A stretch of DNA of 64,000 nt, from the NCBI GenBank assembly GCA_963556255.1, contig OY744608.1, forward strand, positions 33,565,654 to 33,629,653. The letters are read 5' to 3'. Shown piece after piece: positions 1 to 10,959 of this stretch. The translations under genes were made by a program, and so were the position numbers. The notes beneath the pieces were generated by a model that was given only the letters and a program-made list of their open reading frames with translations, was not told the origin of the DNA and made no database searches. The DNA is from Allolobophora icterica (lineage: Eukaryota; Annelida; Clitellata; Crassiclitellata; Lumbricidae). Numbering within the stretch: the first letter of the stretch is position 1; each line of letters opens with the position of its first letter.

Positions 1-469
1 CGGTATTTTTTAAAATGATTTAGCAGCATTTTGGCACGCACGTTAAAATAGGTTCGACACCCCTGCCTTAGACCAACGTGGCAGGCGTATGAGCTGCAAG
101 TGGTCAGTCTTTTACACTCCGCCTGACCAGGACACGATCAGAGTGTTCGTCTTGTACCCGAGTCCGCTAGGGGATGTTCACAAGTCGAATAGAGCTCTCG
201 AAACACTTTCATTCATACCCAGGAATTATTCCATACGAAACACGTTAGTTTTACCATCTTAAAATACATTCAATTCTTTCCCGAGCTTATCTGGCACTTT
301 ATTCGAATCAATGGTTCATAGTGTATCACCTCTTCGGACTCTTCAAGAGTCAATTCTGTTAAAATTCCACCTGGATTTTCTTATATAATGCTAATGTTAT
401 ATTACCCTCTCATTACATGATATCCGTCCAACCAATCGGCTGCCGTTCATGTGCAGCGGGACCAGATTG

Positions 470-575
470 GTTTGAGCAGAAGCCTTCTAACGTGGAATGT
501 ATTGATTCGAATCTCTCTTCTGAGACGGTAGCAGAGTAGAGACCCTGAACAAGTCTTTACGCAGAATTGCTCCGC
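470..575 (+). repeat. tRNA-derived SINE relic, partial
   Basis: This segment contains a B-box-like GATTCGAATCTC, followed by GAGACCCTGAACAAGTC and then ACGCAGAATTGCTC. The same order (B-box-like core, GGGACCTTGAGCAAGTCC, ACGCACAGTTGCTC) recurs at 10520-10700, so both look like copies of one SINE family. The ends are unclear. The first 470 bases of the window show nothing else I can support. Confidence 0.4.
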
Positions 576-632
576 GCTATATATTGATGTTTGGTCATTT
601 GATAGTGGTGCTTAAGTAATATAACATATAGT

Positions 633-1290
633 ATGATAATTTCCTGTACAGCTGGCATGCCGAGTCCGGAACAGTTTTCCCCGTCTTTGTTTGGTCAGAA
701 CTTCTCGGTTCCGAATCGCAAGCCATCCGTGGCTTCGAGGAATCAGGATCTCTCTCCCATACATCAGCCACAGCATTCTCCTTTTGTGCCTGCTTCTTCC
801 TACATGCCACCGCCCGGCCACTTTTCTGTGGTTTTCGACTATCCCTCTTCCTACCATCAGCCTGAGGAATTGAGGTACGGTCCCCGCGGCAGCCAGTCCT
901 ACTACCCACCCATGTCCTCAGGGTCCATCTACTTCCCCGAGTCTGTCTCGCTGTCCCCCTCAGACTCTCCGCCGCCAAGTCTTCCTGCGAAGTCGAACCT
1001 GCGTCGCTCGATCGACCGACTGGATCCCATCGCCCACCCGTCGTTCCGGATGAGCGAATACAGCAACAGCTCTCAGTTCAACGACTACAACGCAGCCTCC
1101 GAGTTACAGCGAAACCGATGCTGCAAGTCATATGCTGGAAACGATTACGACGTGCTTCCCAGAAGAAGTTTCGACGACGACAAGGACTACGACTACGACT
1201 TCCCTCCACCTCCAAGGAGTGGCATGGCTTCCGGTCAACCCCTTCCACCAGACAACAGCGCAAATAGAGCATCTACGTCTTCTTATCCAG
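633..1290 (+). CDS. Pro/Ser/Tyr-rich coding exon; possible N-terminal extension of the TRPC gene
   Basis: An open frame starts at ATG 633 (a second ATG lies at 657) and ends at a donor CCAG|GTACAC at 1290, leaving one base of a codon. The 219 complete codons give a low-complexity, probably disordered protein rich in Pro, Ser, Tyr and Asp. It includes short motifs such as RRSIDRLDP, an acidic DDDKDYDYD run and PPPP. A pyrimidine tract and CAG at 651 allow it to be an internal exon starting at 652. No known domain is recognised. It joins in frame to 1663-1774, which carries a similar motif (RRSISRSDP). It lies on the same strand as the TRPC exons with no convincing gene end between, so it may be an N-terminal extension of the channel; a separate gene is equally possible. 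Confidence 0.6.
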
Positions 1291-1296
1291 GTACAC

Positions 1297-1575
1297 ATTA
1301 TCTTGCCATATCTCATCTTATCTTACCTCATCTAATAGTGTCTTATCTTGCCTTACGTCATCTTATCTTACCTCATATAACCATATCCTATCTTACCGTA
1401 CGGTCCGTACCTAATCTAATCTTGCCTCGTGTAATCATATCTTATCTTACGTTTCCTCACCTTATCTTACCTCATCTAACAGTGTCTTATCTTGCCTTAC
1501 TTCATCTTATGTTACCTCATCTAATCGTATATTATCTTGCCCTACCTCATCTTACCGTGCATAACTTTGCAATAA
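1297..1575 (+). repeat. Degenerate minisatellite at the start of an intron
   Basis: Variants of TCTTATCTTGCCTTA followed by TCATCTTATCTTACCTCATC recur from just inside the donor of the preceding exon. The open frame continues through the repeat, but the translation is repetitive (HLILPHL-like) and has no coding character. I therefore place the exon end at 1290. Confidence 0.6.
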
Positions 1576-1662
1576 CTTACGCAGTAGAAGAGACAAACAA
1601 GCGTTAGCAGGCCATAGAGTTTTATGTAGCGCCTATATTTCGTTGTTTTTGTCGTGGTTCAG

Positions 1663-1774
1663 ATGTGTTTGATCAGGAGTCCAGTGGTCCTCGTCTTCCG
1701 ATGGTTCACTCTTCCGGTCCTCCGCCGATCCAGATGTCTTCCAGAACTCGCAGTTTCAGACGCTCCATCTCCAG
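1663..1774 (+). CDS. Second exon of the Pro/Ser-rich coding segment
   Basis: The acceptor TTCAG precedes 1663 and the donor TCCAG|GTATAC follows 1774. The exon brings two bases to finish the previous codon (giving Asp), then 36 codons, then leaves two bases. The encoded peptide is Ser/Pro/Arg-rich and ends in an RTRSFRRSIS motif with basic residues and serines that could be kinase targets; that role is inference. Phase agrees with both neighbouring exons and there is no internal stop. Confidence 0.6.
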
Positions 1775-3090
1775 GTATACGTCACATGATATATAGGTTT
1801 ACCTGCAACAAATCGTAATCGTAATCTCTAAAATAAATATCTAAAGTGCAACTTGAAAGCTAAGTGCAGGGCACCAGCTTATTCACGAGCCCAGGAACTT
1901 TCGCTGACCATGGAAGCCATCACCATCATCAAAATTATCACCATAATTACACACTACTGTTCGTCATCATATTTTTACTCTCCCTCTAGTACGACTAACT
2001 GATACAAGTCAGAAGAAACCTTAAATGTCCTTCTTAAAAATTCACTAATCCTTTGCTTGTATTTTTGGAATTGTTCATCCTGTTAAGATACCATATCTCA
2101 TGGAGAATTTCATTTACAACTGAAACGGAACTCTGATCAAAGTCTCTCATTAACGATCCTATCATAGAAAGCTCTTCCTGACTTAGAACCCCACCAGCTT
2201 TCTGACTTGAAGAGAAAGAAGAGTCGTTTAAGCTAGCTCTGAGGCAACCATGGTATGAAGTGTTAGCGACTTCATTTTCTTAGCCTCGGCATATGAGGTG
2301 GGTGGCCAGTTCTCTTCCTCGCCGTATCATCTTTCCACCGACAGTGTACAGTTACCATGGTGTGAAGTGTTGTTACTCATTATAGCTGAGTTGGCTAGGG
2401 GTGCAGGTGGAGCAGAAATCTCGAACCAACTTTCTGCCCTGGCTTTCTGACTTGACATCTCCGGAATTGGACCTGGCACTGAAGCTGACCGAACAACCTG
2501 GCTCCTGCCTTGTCAGCTTGCCCAAAAGGAGCCCATATTTGGATAAGGAGCCCATATTTGGATATAATATTCTCATATGGGGCCGTATAGAGCCCACACA
2601 GGTTCCATCAAATGTTCAAGCAAATAATGGCAGGGTCTGCATGCGGGTTTCTTTCGATTAAGATCGATGACTTTACTGGTCTTCTTAACAGGTCTTGAGT
2701 CGCGTTAAGCGATTTGCATTTACATAGAGGCCAACATTTTCATTCAAATTTGCACTTCACAAAATTCTATTAACATGGTCATTTGCGACAACAACATTTT
2801 CATTGTTGTCACCTGCACTGCTGACTTATCACTCCCGATATATAAGTAGGAAATCAACAACAACTTTTTAGTCGTTGCCGTCGTCATCATCATTATCACT
2901 GATACCCGCAACGCTATCGTTGTCATTATTACAAGCAACTTCGTATTGTCAACTGACTTGTAATCCTTGCAATACAACAAGATTTCGTTCAGTTCGTCCA
3001 AAGTGAAAGATTTACAGCTTAGCATTTCACGGATGTAAAATATCAGATCCGGATGTTAATGACACGTATCTAACCTTATTATAACACATA
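1775..3090. other. Intron sequence without recognised genes
   Basis: No coding exon, RNA gene or bounded repeat could be supported here. The open frames at 2373-2661 and 2744-3025 lack splice context or family similarity. TTTGGATAAGGAGCCCATA is partly repeated near 2530-2560. Confidence 0.5.
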
Positions 3091-3094
3091 CGTA

Positions 3095-3590
3095 TTCAGG
3101 TACATGCAAGTACACATACACACATACATGCATACATATATACATGATTATGTACATAAATACATGCATACATACATGCTTTCATGCATGCATACAAACC
3201 TATATACATACATACATGTATACATACATAATATATAAACATACATGCTTGCATACGTGCATACATGCATGCATGCATGTATACAAATATACATTCACAC
3301 ATACATACCTGCATGCATAAACACATGCTCACATATATGCTTACATACATACATACATACACATACATACATGCACACATATGCACATAAGTACATACAT
3401 ACATACCCACCTACATCGATACATACATACATAAATACTAACATAAATACTAACATAAATACATACATACATACCTACATCGATAATATATACATAAATA
3501 CATACATGCATGCATGCATACATACATATATGCATACATACATACAGACATTCATATATGCATACATACATACTTACATGTAGTTATATT
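3095..3590. repeat. ACAT-type tetranucleotide microsatellite
   Basis: About 490 bp of imperfect (ACAT)n with GCAT and ACAC variants. It reads through as Tyr/His/Ile/Met repeats in several frames on both strands; none is a gene. Confidence 0.9.
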
Positions 3591-3712
3591 TGTACTGCAG
3601 GCTGTCTGTTCTGTTAGTAGTTAAGATTTATCGCATAACATGTACATGTACAGCGCAGTGCGTTTGCAGGCGCTTAATTAAAGAATAAATATTATAATAT
3701 TGTAATATTATA

Positions 3713-4713
3713 CCGGGTGGCCCATTAAAAACGTTCCCAAACTTTGTTAACCTGGCAAATATCTAATTTCAGAGATATCAAATTTTAATTTATACCAAAA
3801 TGTTAAGCAATTATTTCTGTGCACAAATGTCACATTTAAAGAGAGTACGTTTATTATGTCACACCATGCGGCAAGGTTATGACGCCATACCTGTTTACAA
3901 ATTTTGCACAAAACTATGTCATTTATTTCGCCGCGAAGTAACGAGAGTATCTTGATTAAACTAGTCCTCGAAGTAGTAAACATTAAAACATGGCGTTTCC
4001 AAATGATGATCTCGCTGTTAGTAAGATATCATTTGAGGAGAAGGGTTGGCGAGGCAAGCGAATCGTTCAGGAATATCCGCGTAAAAACTGGTCAAGACAA
4101 AGCATAAACTGATAAGCTCATTCCCAATGTCGTAGACTCTATTCTGACGACATTTGCATCTTTCAACAAGACAGCGCTTCTTCACATCGTTGCAGATTGG
4201 CTCAGCAATTCTTCAAGCAAACACCCCTCATTTTATCCACAGTGATGCCTGGCCACCAAACTCTCCCGACCTAAATCCTCTGGACTACTATGTATACTAT
4301 GGAACGCCCTAAAGGAGCTTGTGTATGCTGGTCGCAGAAAACCGTTTCTAAATACTGACGAACTTAAGCAGGTCATTGAAGCAAAATAGTCTCTATTAGA
4401 CGACACACCAATAGAGAAGTCAATAGGACATTGGAAACAGCGTTTAAGGGTCGTTACAAGAGAAGGCGGAGGATCAATTAAACATTTGTTCGCGTAAAAC
4501 GTCATCATAAAACAACTGTGCAAAATTTTGACCATGAGTCATACAGTTCTAACAACAATTTCTATCAAACTGTTGAGTATTTTGCGCTAAATTTTGGCTG
4601 TGTTGTACAAATATGAATTATGATTTGTTTGTTGTACTATGATTCAATTTACTTTAAAATTGTTTAATTGCCAGGTTAACAAAGTTTGGGAACGTTTTTA
4701 ATGGGCCACCCGG
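3713..4713 (+). mobile_element. Mariner-type DNA transposon, internally deleted
   Basis: The element has perfect 46-bp terminal inverted repeats (3713-3758 and 4668-4713, beginning CCGGGTGGCCCATTAAAAAC) and is flanked by TA on both sides, the target duplication of Tc1/mariner elements. Plus-strand transposase remnants are visible. An N-terminal piece at 3990-4109 reads KGWRGKRIVQEYPRKNWS, a helix-turn-helix-type segment ending at a stop. A piece near 4161 reads FQQDSASSH, which holds the second catalytic aspartate. A piece near 4249 reads WPPNSPDLNPLDY, which holds the third. Stops and frameshifts separate them and the region with the first aspartate is missing. At 1001 bp it is shorter than typical full mariners (about 1.3 kb) and would need transposase in trans. 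The perfect ends suggest fairly recent mobilisation. Confidence 0.92.
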
Positions 4714-5083
4714 TATATGCATATATACATAGATACATACATATGTATTGTACGTACGTATGACTAAGCTGCTGTGGTCGACGTATGTGCAAAAGAGTTT
4801 CGATAATTACTTGATTACAGATTTGCTCTTTGCTCTCATTGAACAGACTCTAACTTTATTTATTATGAATTAATAATAATATATAATGCTATATGATGTT
4901 CAGTTAATTCATGTTTGCATATTGCAGGAAATGAGCATAGCTCGAATTCAATTCGCTCAAGTCTTTCAAGCTAACTGTCGATCAACTGTATATTCTTTGT
5001 ATCTGACATAAAATTCAGACGTATGCCAACTGAATCGCCTTAAGGGCATTGTCTAATACTTTTCTGCGTATTTGCTTCTTCAG

Positions 5084-5177
5084 ATCCGACCCACCAGTGT
5101 CAGTGCTTGAACCTTGCAAAGACCTGGAAGAATTAAAGAGCAACTCTGACGAAGAAGAACAAGACAAACGATTACTA
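5084..5177 (+). CDS. Third exon of the Pro/Ser-rich segment, acidic end
   Basis: A good acceptor (TTGCTTCTTCAG) precedes 5084 and the donor CTA|GTAAGA follows 5177. One base completes an Arg codon, then 31 codons follow, ending in phase 0. The peptide contains SVLEPCKDLEELKSN and an acidic DEEEQDK run. The phase-0 exit matches the phase-0 entry of the first TRPC exon at 25715, which would fuse this 288-residue segment to the channel in frame. The intron would then be about 20.5 kb. A closer alternative 3' exon is noted at 5956. Confidence 0.6.
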
Positions 5178-6420
5178 GTAAGAAATCGATATGGTTGATT
5201 AATTAATTAATTGATTAATTAATTATCTGCAAAGTCAAATTTGTCCTATTCGAATTCTGAAATGAGTCAGTTCGAGTTACTTCACGTTCAGCTGCCTCTA
5301 ATTAATTTTTCGATGTCATTTGGTGCATTCAGTTCATTGACTCAAAAACTCTCGCTCGGTGAGATCGTGAACAATCGATTGAACTAGCTAATGAATATTT
5401 CAATTCAATAAATCACAGAGGATCAGTCAATCAGCATTGACGGTCAATCGGTTAATCAAGCAGTTCATTCAATCATTCCGGCAAAGGACTGATTGCCATT
5501 CCAGTTGTATATCGCAATTGCTGGGAAATGCCTGGAGCTTTTCCTACCGGATGTGGATATCCCTCTCCGCCTTCCGCCTAATCTGTTCGGTCAGTCGGAG
5601 AATCGTCCGAGCGGACGAAGGATGGACAGCGATCGATTGTTTCGCTGTTTATCAGATCATCAAACATTGAAATCTGAATAGAGTTCGTAAACATTGTTCT
5701 CATAAGCACCATTGCTGCAATCATCTTATGTAAAGAGCCCGCATTCATTAATATTCACTGCGCCTGCTCCTCACTTGTTGCCACGACATATTTAATTAAC
5801 TAATTCATCTACTGCCTATTACACTACTCACCATGTTAACCCGAAATGCTCAGCCACATAACCACATAAGAAGAAAACAGGCATCAGACAAAACCCAGGC
5901 ATCTATTGTCTTGGAAGTCGTAAGTTCTTTTACGGTGTATTATTATTTTTTATAGAAAAAGTCAGGGGCAGCGGATGAGCCGCGACCATTTGATATGGAC
6001 TGATGACCACTTGGAACGGATCCTTTCTTCCGGTGTTGACATTAGGATAAGAAATTGAGCCAAAACAACAGAAACGTATTATTGGCTTATGGTCATCAGT
6101 AATATCCCTGTCAACTGATGTGCCACGCGTCCTCCGTGTATAGGACTGGCTGAAACCGGTGTCTGTAGAATAAGGAAGAGGTAGAGGAGGAGATCGGATG
6201 ATAGTATCATCGAAACATTTGTGCTTTTATGTGCTTAACGTGATATTTAAACAACGGAAGCGACATCTAGCAGCTGTACATGTATTTAACCTATGCAACG
6301 CATCAATTTTATGTTGCATGTTTCTTTCTAAATATTTATGTTGCGCCTTTTAAGTCTCTCTAAGGCTCCAAAACACGAATGTCTAATAGGCCCTACATAC
6401 AAGAAGGTGCGACGTACAAT
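5178..6420. other. Intron or intergenic sequence; weak alternative terminal exon
   Basis: One possible exon lies at 5956-6003. A U-rich tract and TATAG precede an in-frame (phase 0) KKSGAADEPRPFDMD followed by TGA. If real, the first three exons would form a short separate gene of about 300 residues. Support is only the acceptor and phase. A stretch near 5620-5690 shares GATTGTTTCNCTGTTTATCA with 8600-8680, suggesting an unnamed dispersed repeat. Nothing else was recognised. Confidence 0.35.
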
Positions 6421-6424
6421 ACAA

Positions 6425-6645
6425 CTTATTATTATAACGCGCCTTAATAAAACAGAGTCTTACTCAAAGGACGCCTTACAATGCAGTAGTTAATTATAGT
6501 ACTTGGAGAATAAATGAGTTTCGAGTTTAGTTTCAAAAGTATTTATCGAATTAGATCTTCGAACTGATTCTGGCAGAGAGTTCCATTCAGCTGGACCGGC
6601 CACTTCAGACATCCTATTTCCAAATTGAAGCTTTAATACGTTACA
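6425..6645 (-). mobile_element. 3' end fragment of a CR1/L2-type LINE
   Basis: On the minus strand this reads AEWNSLPESVRRSNSINTF, then KLETHLFSKYYN and a stop. That is the typical C-terminal tail of CR1-like ORF2 proteins (a WNSLP motif followed by FxxxLKxHLF). Downstream on the same strand comes the AAGGCG-type tail that recurs elsewhere in the window. No reverse transcriptase core is present. Confidence 0.75.
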
Positions 6646-7510
6646 GCAGTGAGCGTTTAAGCAGTCGAAGCCTATTTGTCTCCTCGAAAAAAAATCAACA
6701 AATGTCGACCGAAAAATTTTTGGGGGGAGTTTCTGGTGTAAAAGTGTGAATTTTAATGGAACGGAAAAATCGGACCGTCAGATTTTCTCGAGCTGTAGAA
6801 CGGAATGACAGCCGTCCCAGCATCAGCAAGACTTGAAATGCAGCGCTCGCCTGTAGTGCCTCAGATCGGTCCGAGTATCGAGGCTCGAGGAGGATTTTGA
6901 TCTAAAACCTACTTTCGACTGGAAATCAGTTCCAGAACACGATTTATAAAAGACAATAGAGGGAACTATCCCCTCACTGGTTCAGACCATACCCTATTGT
7001 TCTGGCGTCAGATATTCCAGTCAATTAGGTTTTCCCTAACTCCGAATTCTTGACACAAGAATGCGTGGATTCTTTCCAATTCCAGCTGAGTTCCCAAACT
7101 ACTCATGGTATTTCACAATGCACATTATGCATATATGAATAAAAACAATAAACCAGTCCTGACCATAATGGTGAAATATGTTTTTGTGTTTTTATATCTG
7201 AGTGTGTATATAGCGCGTTATTGACGCTCTCTAAGGCGGAATTTTACACTTGTTTGGTAACTGAAAGCCTTTATTAAAATAATCGCTTCATGGAAAATAC
7301 TGTTTAGCTAGTTACAAGTTAATGGCTTTACCCTAGACTGTGTTGCCTGTTAATTGCTTAAATATCTATATTTGGTTTACACTCACGTCTGTCTTATGAT
7401 GCTCAAGAAGCCGGGTAAAGAACCAGAAACTTTAACAGGACTTGCCTCTCTTGCCCCACCGGCATTTCCTATTTTATAAAGTTTGCGATCTGGTCTTGTA
7501 GTTCGGTAAT
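6646..7510. other. No recognised feature
   Basis: No exon, RNA gene or bounded repeat could be supported in this stretch. It contains homopolymer-rich sequence and no long open frame. Confidence 0.5.
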
Positions 7511-7518
7511 AATAATAA

Positions 7519-7640
7519 TATTCGTGTTTTAGATCTTAATTAACACACGTCTTGGCAGCCTGTAGGGAGCCCGCTCATTTCGCTGCCCCCCCCCCCCAAT
7601 AGGCGGAAATGGCTGAGTCGACCTAGAGGGGGCTTGCGTT
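7519..7640 (-). repeat. tRNA-derived SINE, 3' part
   Basis: The sequence TCTTAATTAACACACGTCTT, then GCAGCCTGTAGGGAGCCCGC, then GGCTGAGTCGACCTAGAGGG matches 56551-56640 almost base for base. The tRNA-like head seen in the other copies is missing here (truncated near 7640). A short (TAA)n follows its 3' end near 7505-7520, as is usual for a SINE tail. Confidence 0.75.
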
Positions 7641-8017
7641 TAGACCAAAGGCGGGAGGAAGGGCATAAGAATTCTGGTAAGAGTGAGATTTTTGTGTTTA
7701 ATAACGAGCGTAAGGGTGAGGGTGATAGTAATGGTACGGTATAATTTGGTGATGAAGTGCAAATTTTATATGTCCAGTTAATGGGAATACTCTTCCTCGG
7801 GTTGCGATGCAAAATAGCAATATGCTGAAACGGTCAGATACGAATCAAACCCAGACGCAGTGTTGCTGCACCTTTTTGCACCTTTATGCACGTTTTCCAT
7901 GACTGGAAAGACAATTACGAAACGCAACGACTTCCTGTCTAAACCATGCGGTATATTCAGCGCTTATGAGTTGATCCAAAGGTACTGTATAACTGTTCAG
8001 ATGCATTCATTACTAAA

Positions 8018-8400
8018 TACATGCATACACACATACATACATAGTACATACAAACATACATACATATACACATAAATAGTTTCTAACATACATACATACA
8101 TACATACATACATACATACATACATACATACATACATACACACAAACATACATACATACATACACACATACATACATACATACACACATACATACATACA
8201 CACATGCATACATACATACGTACGTACATACATACATACATACATAAATACATACATACATATACACATAAATAGTTTTTTTACATGCATACACACATAC
8301 ACACACAAACATACATACCTGCATACGTACATACATGCATACATACATACATACAACATACATACATATGTACACACAAACATACACAATTGCACACATA
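8018..8400. repeat. ACAT tetranucleotide microsatellite
   Basis: Almost continuous (ACAT)n with ACAC interruptions. A short unit containing ATAAATAGTTTCTAACATAC and ATAAATAGTTTTTTTACATG occurs twice (near 8073 and 8268), so part of the array was itself duplicated. Confidence 0.9.
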
Positions 8401-9050
8401 CAAATAATACAGGTTATTGTATAAATGTTGCCACTACATCCCGCCGAACCATCTGTAGTTGCAGAGGAAACAAGTCCATTGTTCTGAGCGTTGAAGCTGG
8501 TGTGTTGCTACGGATAAGGGTCGATTTGTCCTGCAGCTCACGGATCCACTTGAGGGACGGGGGGGTGTCATGTAAGGCAAACGACCGTATACGAACATCG
8601 ATTGTTTCTCTGTTTATCAGATCCGTGTTCGTCAGACCATCAGATCCGAGCGGAATCTGGATTTGTAAACACAGAGGGTCGTTTAAGCAATGACGCTGCT
8701 CCGTCGCCCGTTAATGGCCGCCTACTCTTAGCAACGCTTCGTATAGCAAGACACCGAATAAATGGCGGACTCGGATTTTATGTTCCATCGTTTCGGAGAC
8801 TGGTTCCTAGCAGGTGGTCGTTGGTTAGCGCGGGTTCGATCGGAACAGAACTTATGAGTCGTGCAAGAAACCGAGTACTAACTCTGCTTATTCTGTAAGA
8901 AAACAAGCGATCGACTGGAAAAGTCTTCGCTTCACGCGACAACATGGACGCATGATAATAACAATATCTTCGTTTGTTAATTCAAACTGACAAGTATACG
9001 CAGTAAGATTACATGATATAGTAGTAACAGACGATAACAAGTTTTACAGG
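8401..9050. other. No recognised gene; possible unclassified dispersed repeat
   Basis: The stretch 8598-8690 shares its core with 5630-5700 (a TTTATCAGATC region followed by TTTGTAAACA). No coding exon is convincing. Confidence 0.4.
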
Positions 9051-9059
9051 AGTCGAATT

Positions 9060-9226
9060 TAACTTTACGGCAGCCATGCAAGGCGCCCATCTGTACTACT
9101 GCTCATTTTACAATCGCCACCTATAGGGAATGAAGGCTGAGTTAACATTGTGGGGCTAGCGGGTATCGAACCCGCGTCGTTCTGATCTTCGTGCCAGCGT
9201 GTTACCATTCAACCATCTCCCCGCAT
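9060..9226 (-). repeat. tRNA-derived SINE with intact B box
   Basis: On the minus strand, 9226-9151 reads as a tRNA-like head. It has GGGGAGATGGTTGAATGGTA (A-box region) and a perfect T-arm stem, GCGGG/CCCGC around TTCGATA. It is followed by a body with CTCAGCCTTCATTCCCTATA that matches the SINE copies at 7.5 and 56.6 kb. The acceptor and anticodon stems do not pair properly, so this is a SINE head and not a functional tRNA gene. Confidence 0.75.
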
Positions 9227-10380
9227 GGTGCTTGGCGTAGGTAGTCTGCCATTCTCAAGACTGAGATGGAATGGACCAGGTCACATCAGATCATTCCAGA
9301 ATCGAACAAAAGAGAAATAGAGAGAGCTCAGCTTCAACGTTGCTAATACAAACATATGTCTTCTGCCAAACGAGTCAACAAATACTTGTGCGTCCAACAG
9401 GCCTTCCATATACCAAAAACACTGGAAGGGTCAATCAAAAACTGCGTTAGTATCATCAGCAGAAAGATCGCCAATATGATCATCATACTGAGTCTAAATA
9501 GCATGAAGTGGATTGGCTGCAGGAGGAAGGAACAAATGCGACATTCAATACTGCTGAGTCAAACAGAGTGTTAGATGCAACTTTTGTTGCAAAGTTACAA
9601 AATCGCTCCTCTCGAGCACTCTTCCTCTCCTCCATCCCATCCACTCTTCCTCTCCTCCATCCTATCAAGTGGCATATTAACACCTGCCATGTTGCAAGAA
9701 AAAACATTATCTCTTTGCACAATGACGAACTGCTTATCTTCTTCAGTTGTCATTGGTGGCACCATCGAAGAGTTGAATGAGATTACTTTTGAATGCCTTT
9801 TGGTTTGCCTGACCATGAGCGTTGCTTCACTTGCAGTTCTCTTAGAGTTTCTCGTAGTCATATAGTGAAGTTTAATTAAGATGCGAACCCTGGAATCTAT
9901 TGTCTTTTGTGGAATTCATGCTCTCTGCCAAATTTCAATAACCTTTGACACGGCTAAAGCTGCTGCATGCTTCTTTCAGTTGGGACTACCTCTGGACATG
10001 AAAGAAATCGAAAGAACATCAGCATTTGTTGAAAGATGCGACCCAGACAGTTCCTCTGTGCCCTTCCCTATCAGGCAATCTTCAGCACTGCCTCTTGTCT
10101 TTGCCATTATTATGTTCATCAAATCAAATCAAATCAAATATCAGCTATGTCAAAACCTCTTTACAGTCAATTAACTAATCCTCACAACTGCCCTAATAAA
10201 TCTGAGTAAGTAAAGAAAGTTTGCAGTTCTCAAAAGTAGTTATAAAAATCCAATATTTGCATTCTGTCACAAAGCATAGTTAATATTAAATTGGTATTTC
10301 TAAACACCAATTTAACCCAACAGTTCAACATTAAGTACGTAAGCAGTACGTGACAAGGAAAATCTATTCAACTCCCGTCT
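9227..10380. other. No recognised feature
   Basis: Several open frames of 70-97 codons occur on both strands, but none has splice sites, domain signatures or consistent codon use. CAAATCAAATCAAATCAAAT is a short local repeat near 10117. Confidence 0.5.
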
Positions 10381-10383
10381 CAT

Positions 10384-10512
10384 TCCAATCTTTCCTTTCT
10401 ATCTAAGTTAACTGAACGAATTGTCCTTGCTCGGTTAAACGACTACCTCTCTTCTAATTCACTCCTTAACCCCCACCAATCAGGCTTCACTAAACATCAC
10501 TCCACAGAAACT
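10384..10512 (+). mobile_element. LINE reverse-transcriptase fragment (CR1/L2-like)
   Basis: The plus strand reads NLSFLSKLTERIVLARLND, then SSNSLLNPHQSGFTKHHSTE. This is the conserved finger region of non-LTR reverse transcriptases (KxxExxVxxRLxxxL followed by NxxQxGFxxxxST). Only 43 codons remain. The palm with the catalytic aspartates is absent. Confidence 0.85.
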
Positions 10513-10519
10513 TAATTAC

Positions 10520-10705
10520 CTTAAAGCTGAGAGTCAGAGGCTCAAGTCTCAGCCTAGGCGATGACAGTGTATAGGGACCTTGAGCAAGTCCTTGACGCAC
10601 AGTTGCTCATCGCAACCGCTGTTCTGTCGTAAGTCGTGTTTGCAATTCTGAACTCTGGAAGGAGGGCAATCTCAGATGCAGTTGCATTGTATTGCATTGT
10701 ATTAT
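10520..10705 (+). repeat. tRNA-derived SINE, second family
   Basis: A B-box-like GGCTCAAGTCTC is followed by the body motif GGGACCTTGAGCAAGTCC, and the 3' end is a short ATTGC/ATTGT repeat (10681-10705). It shares its body with 470-575. It directly follows the LINE fragment. Confidence 0.6.
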
Positions 10706-10959
10706 GTTGACTTATTGTAGCAAGTTATCCATTCACCGCAGTTTCACGGTTTCGATGCAGTCGTAACATAAGTTTCAGTGTGAAGAAGGCGAAAACGTCA
10801 TAAAATCCAACGGATATGAGAAGCACTATTTGTCTTAATCGATCTTTATAGCCAAGGCCGTTCCGTCTCTTTTGAATTATTCGGCTGTCTTATTCTTTCT
10901 CTATGGCTTTCGCTGGTAATCGCCTTACCGCCCTCTTTCCCATTCTCCCGTATCTCTCC
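10706..10959. other. No recognised feature
   Basis: AT-rich sequence with no exon, RNA gene or repeat that I can bound. Confidence 0.4.

Noticed and set aside
1291..1607. Extension of the first coding exon to the stop at 1605
   Set aside because: The continuation is a minisatellite translation, and a good donor at 1290 has matching phase with the next exon.
9151..9226. Functional tRNA gene on the minus strand
   Set aside because: The T-arm is perfect, but acceptor and anticodon stems do not pair, and the sequence continues into a SINE body shared with other copies.
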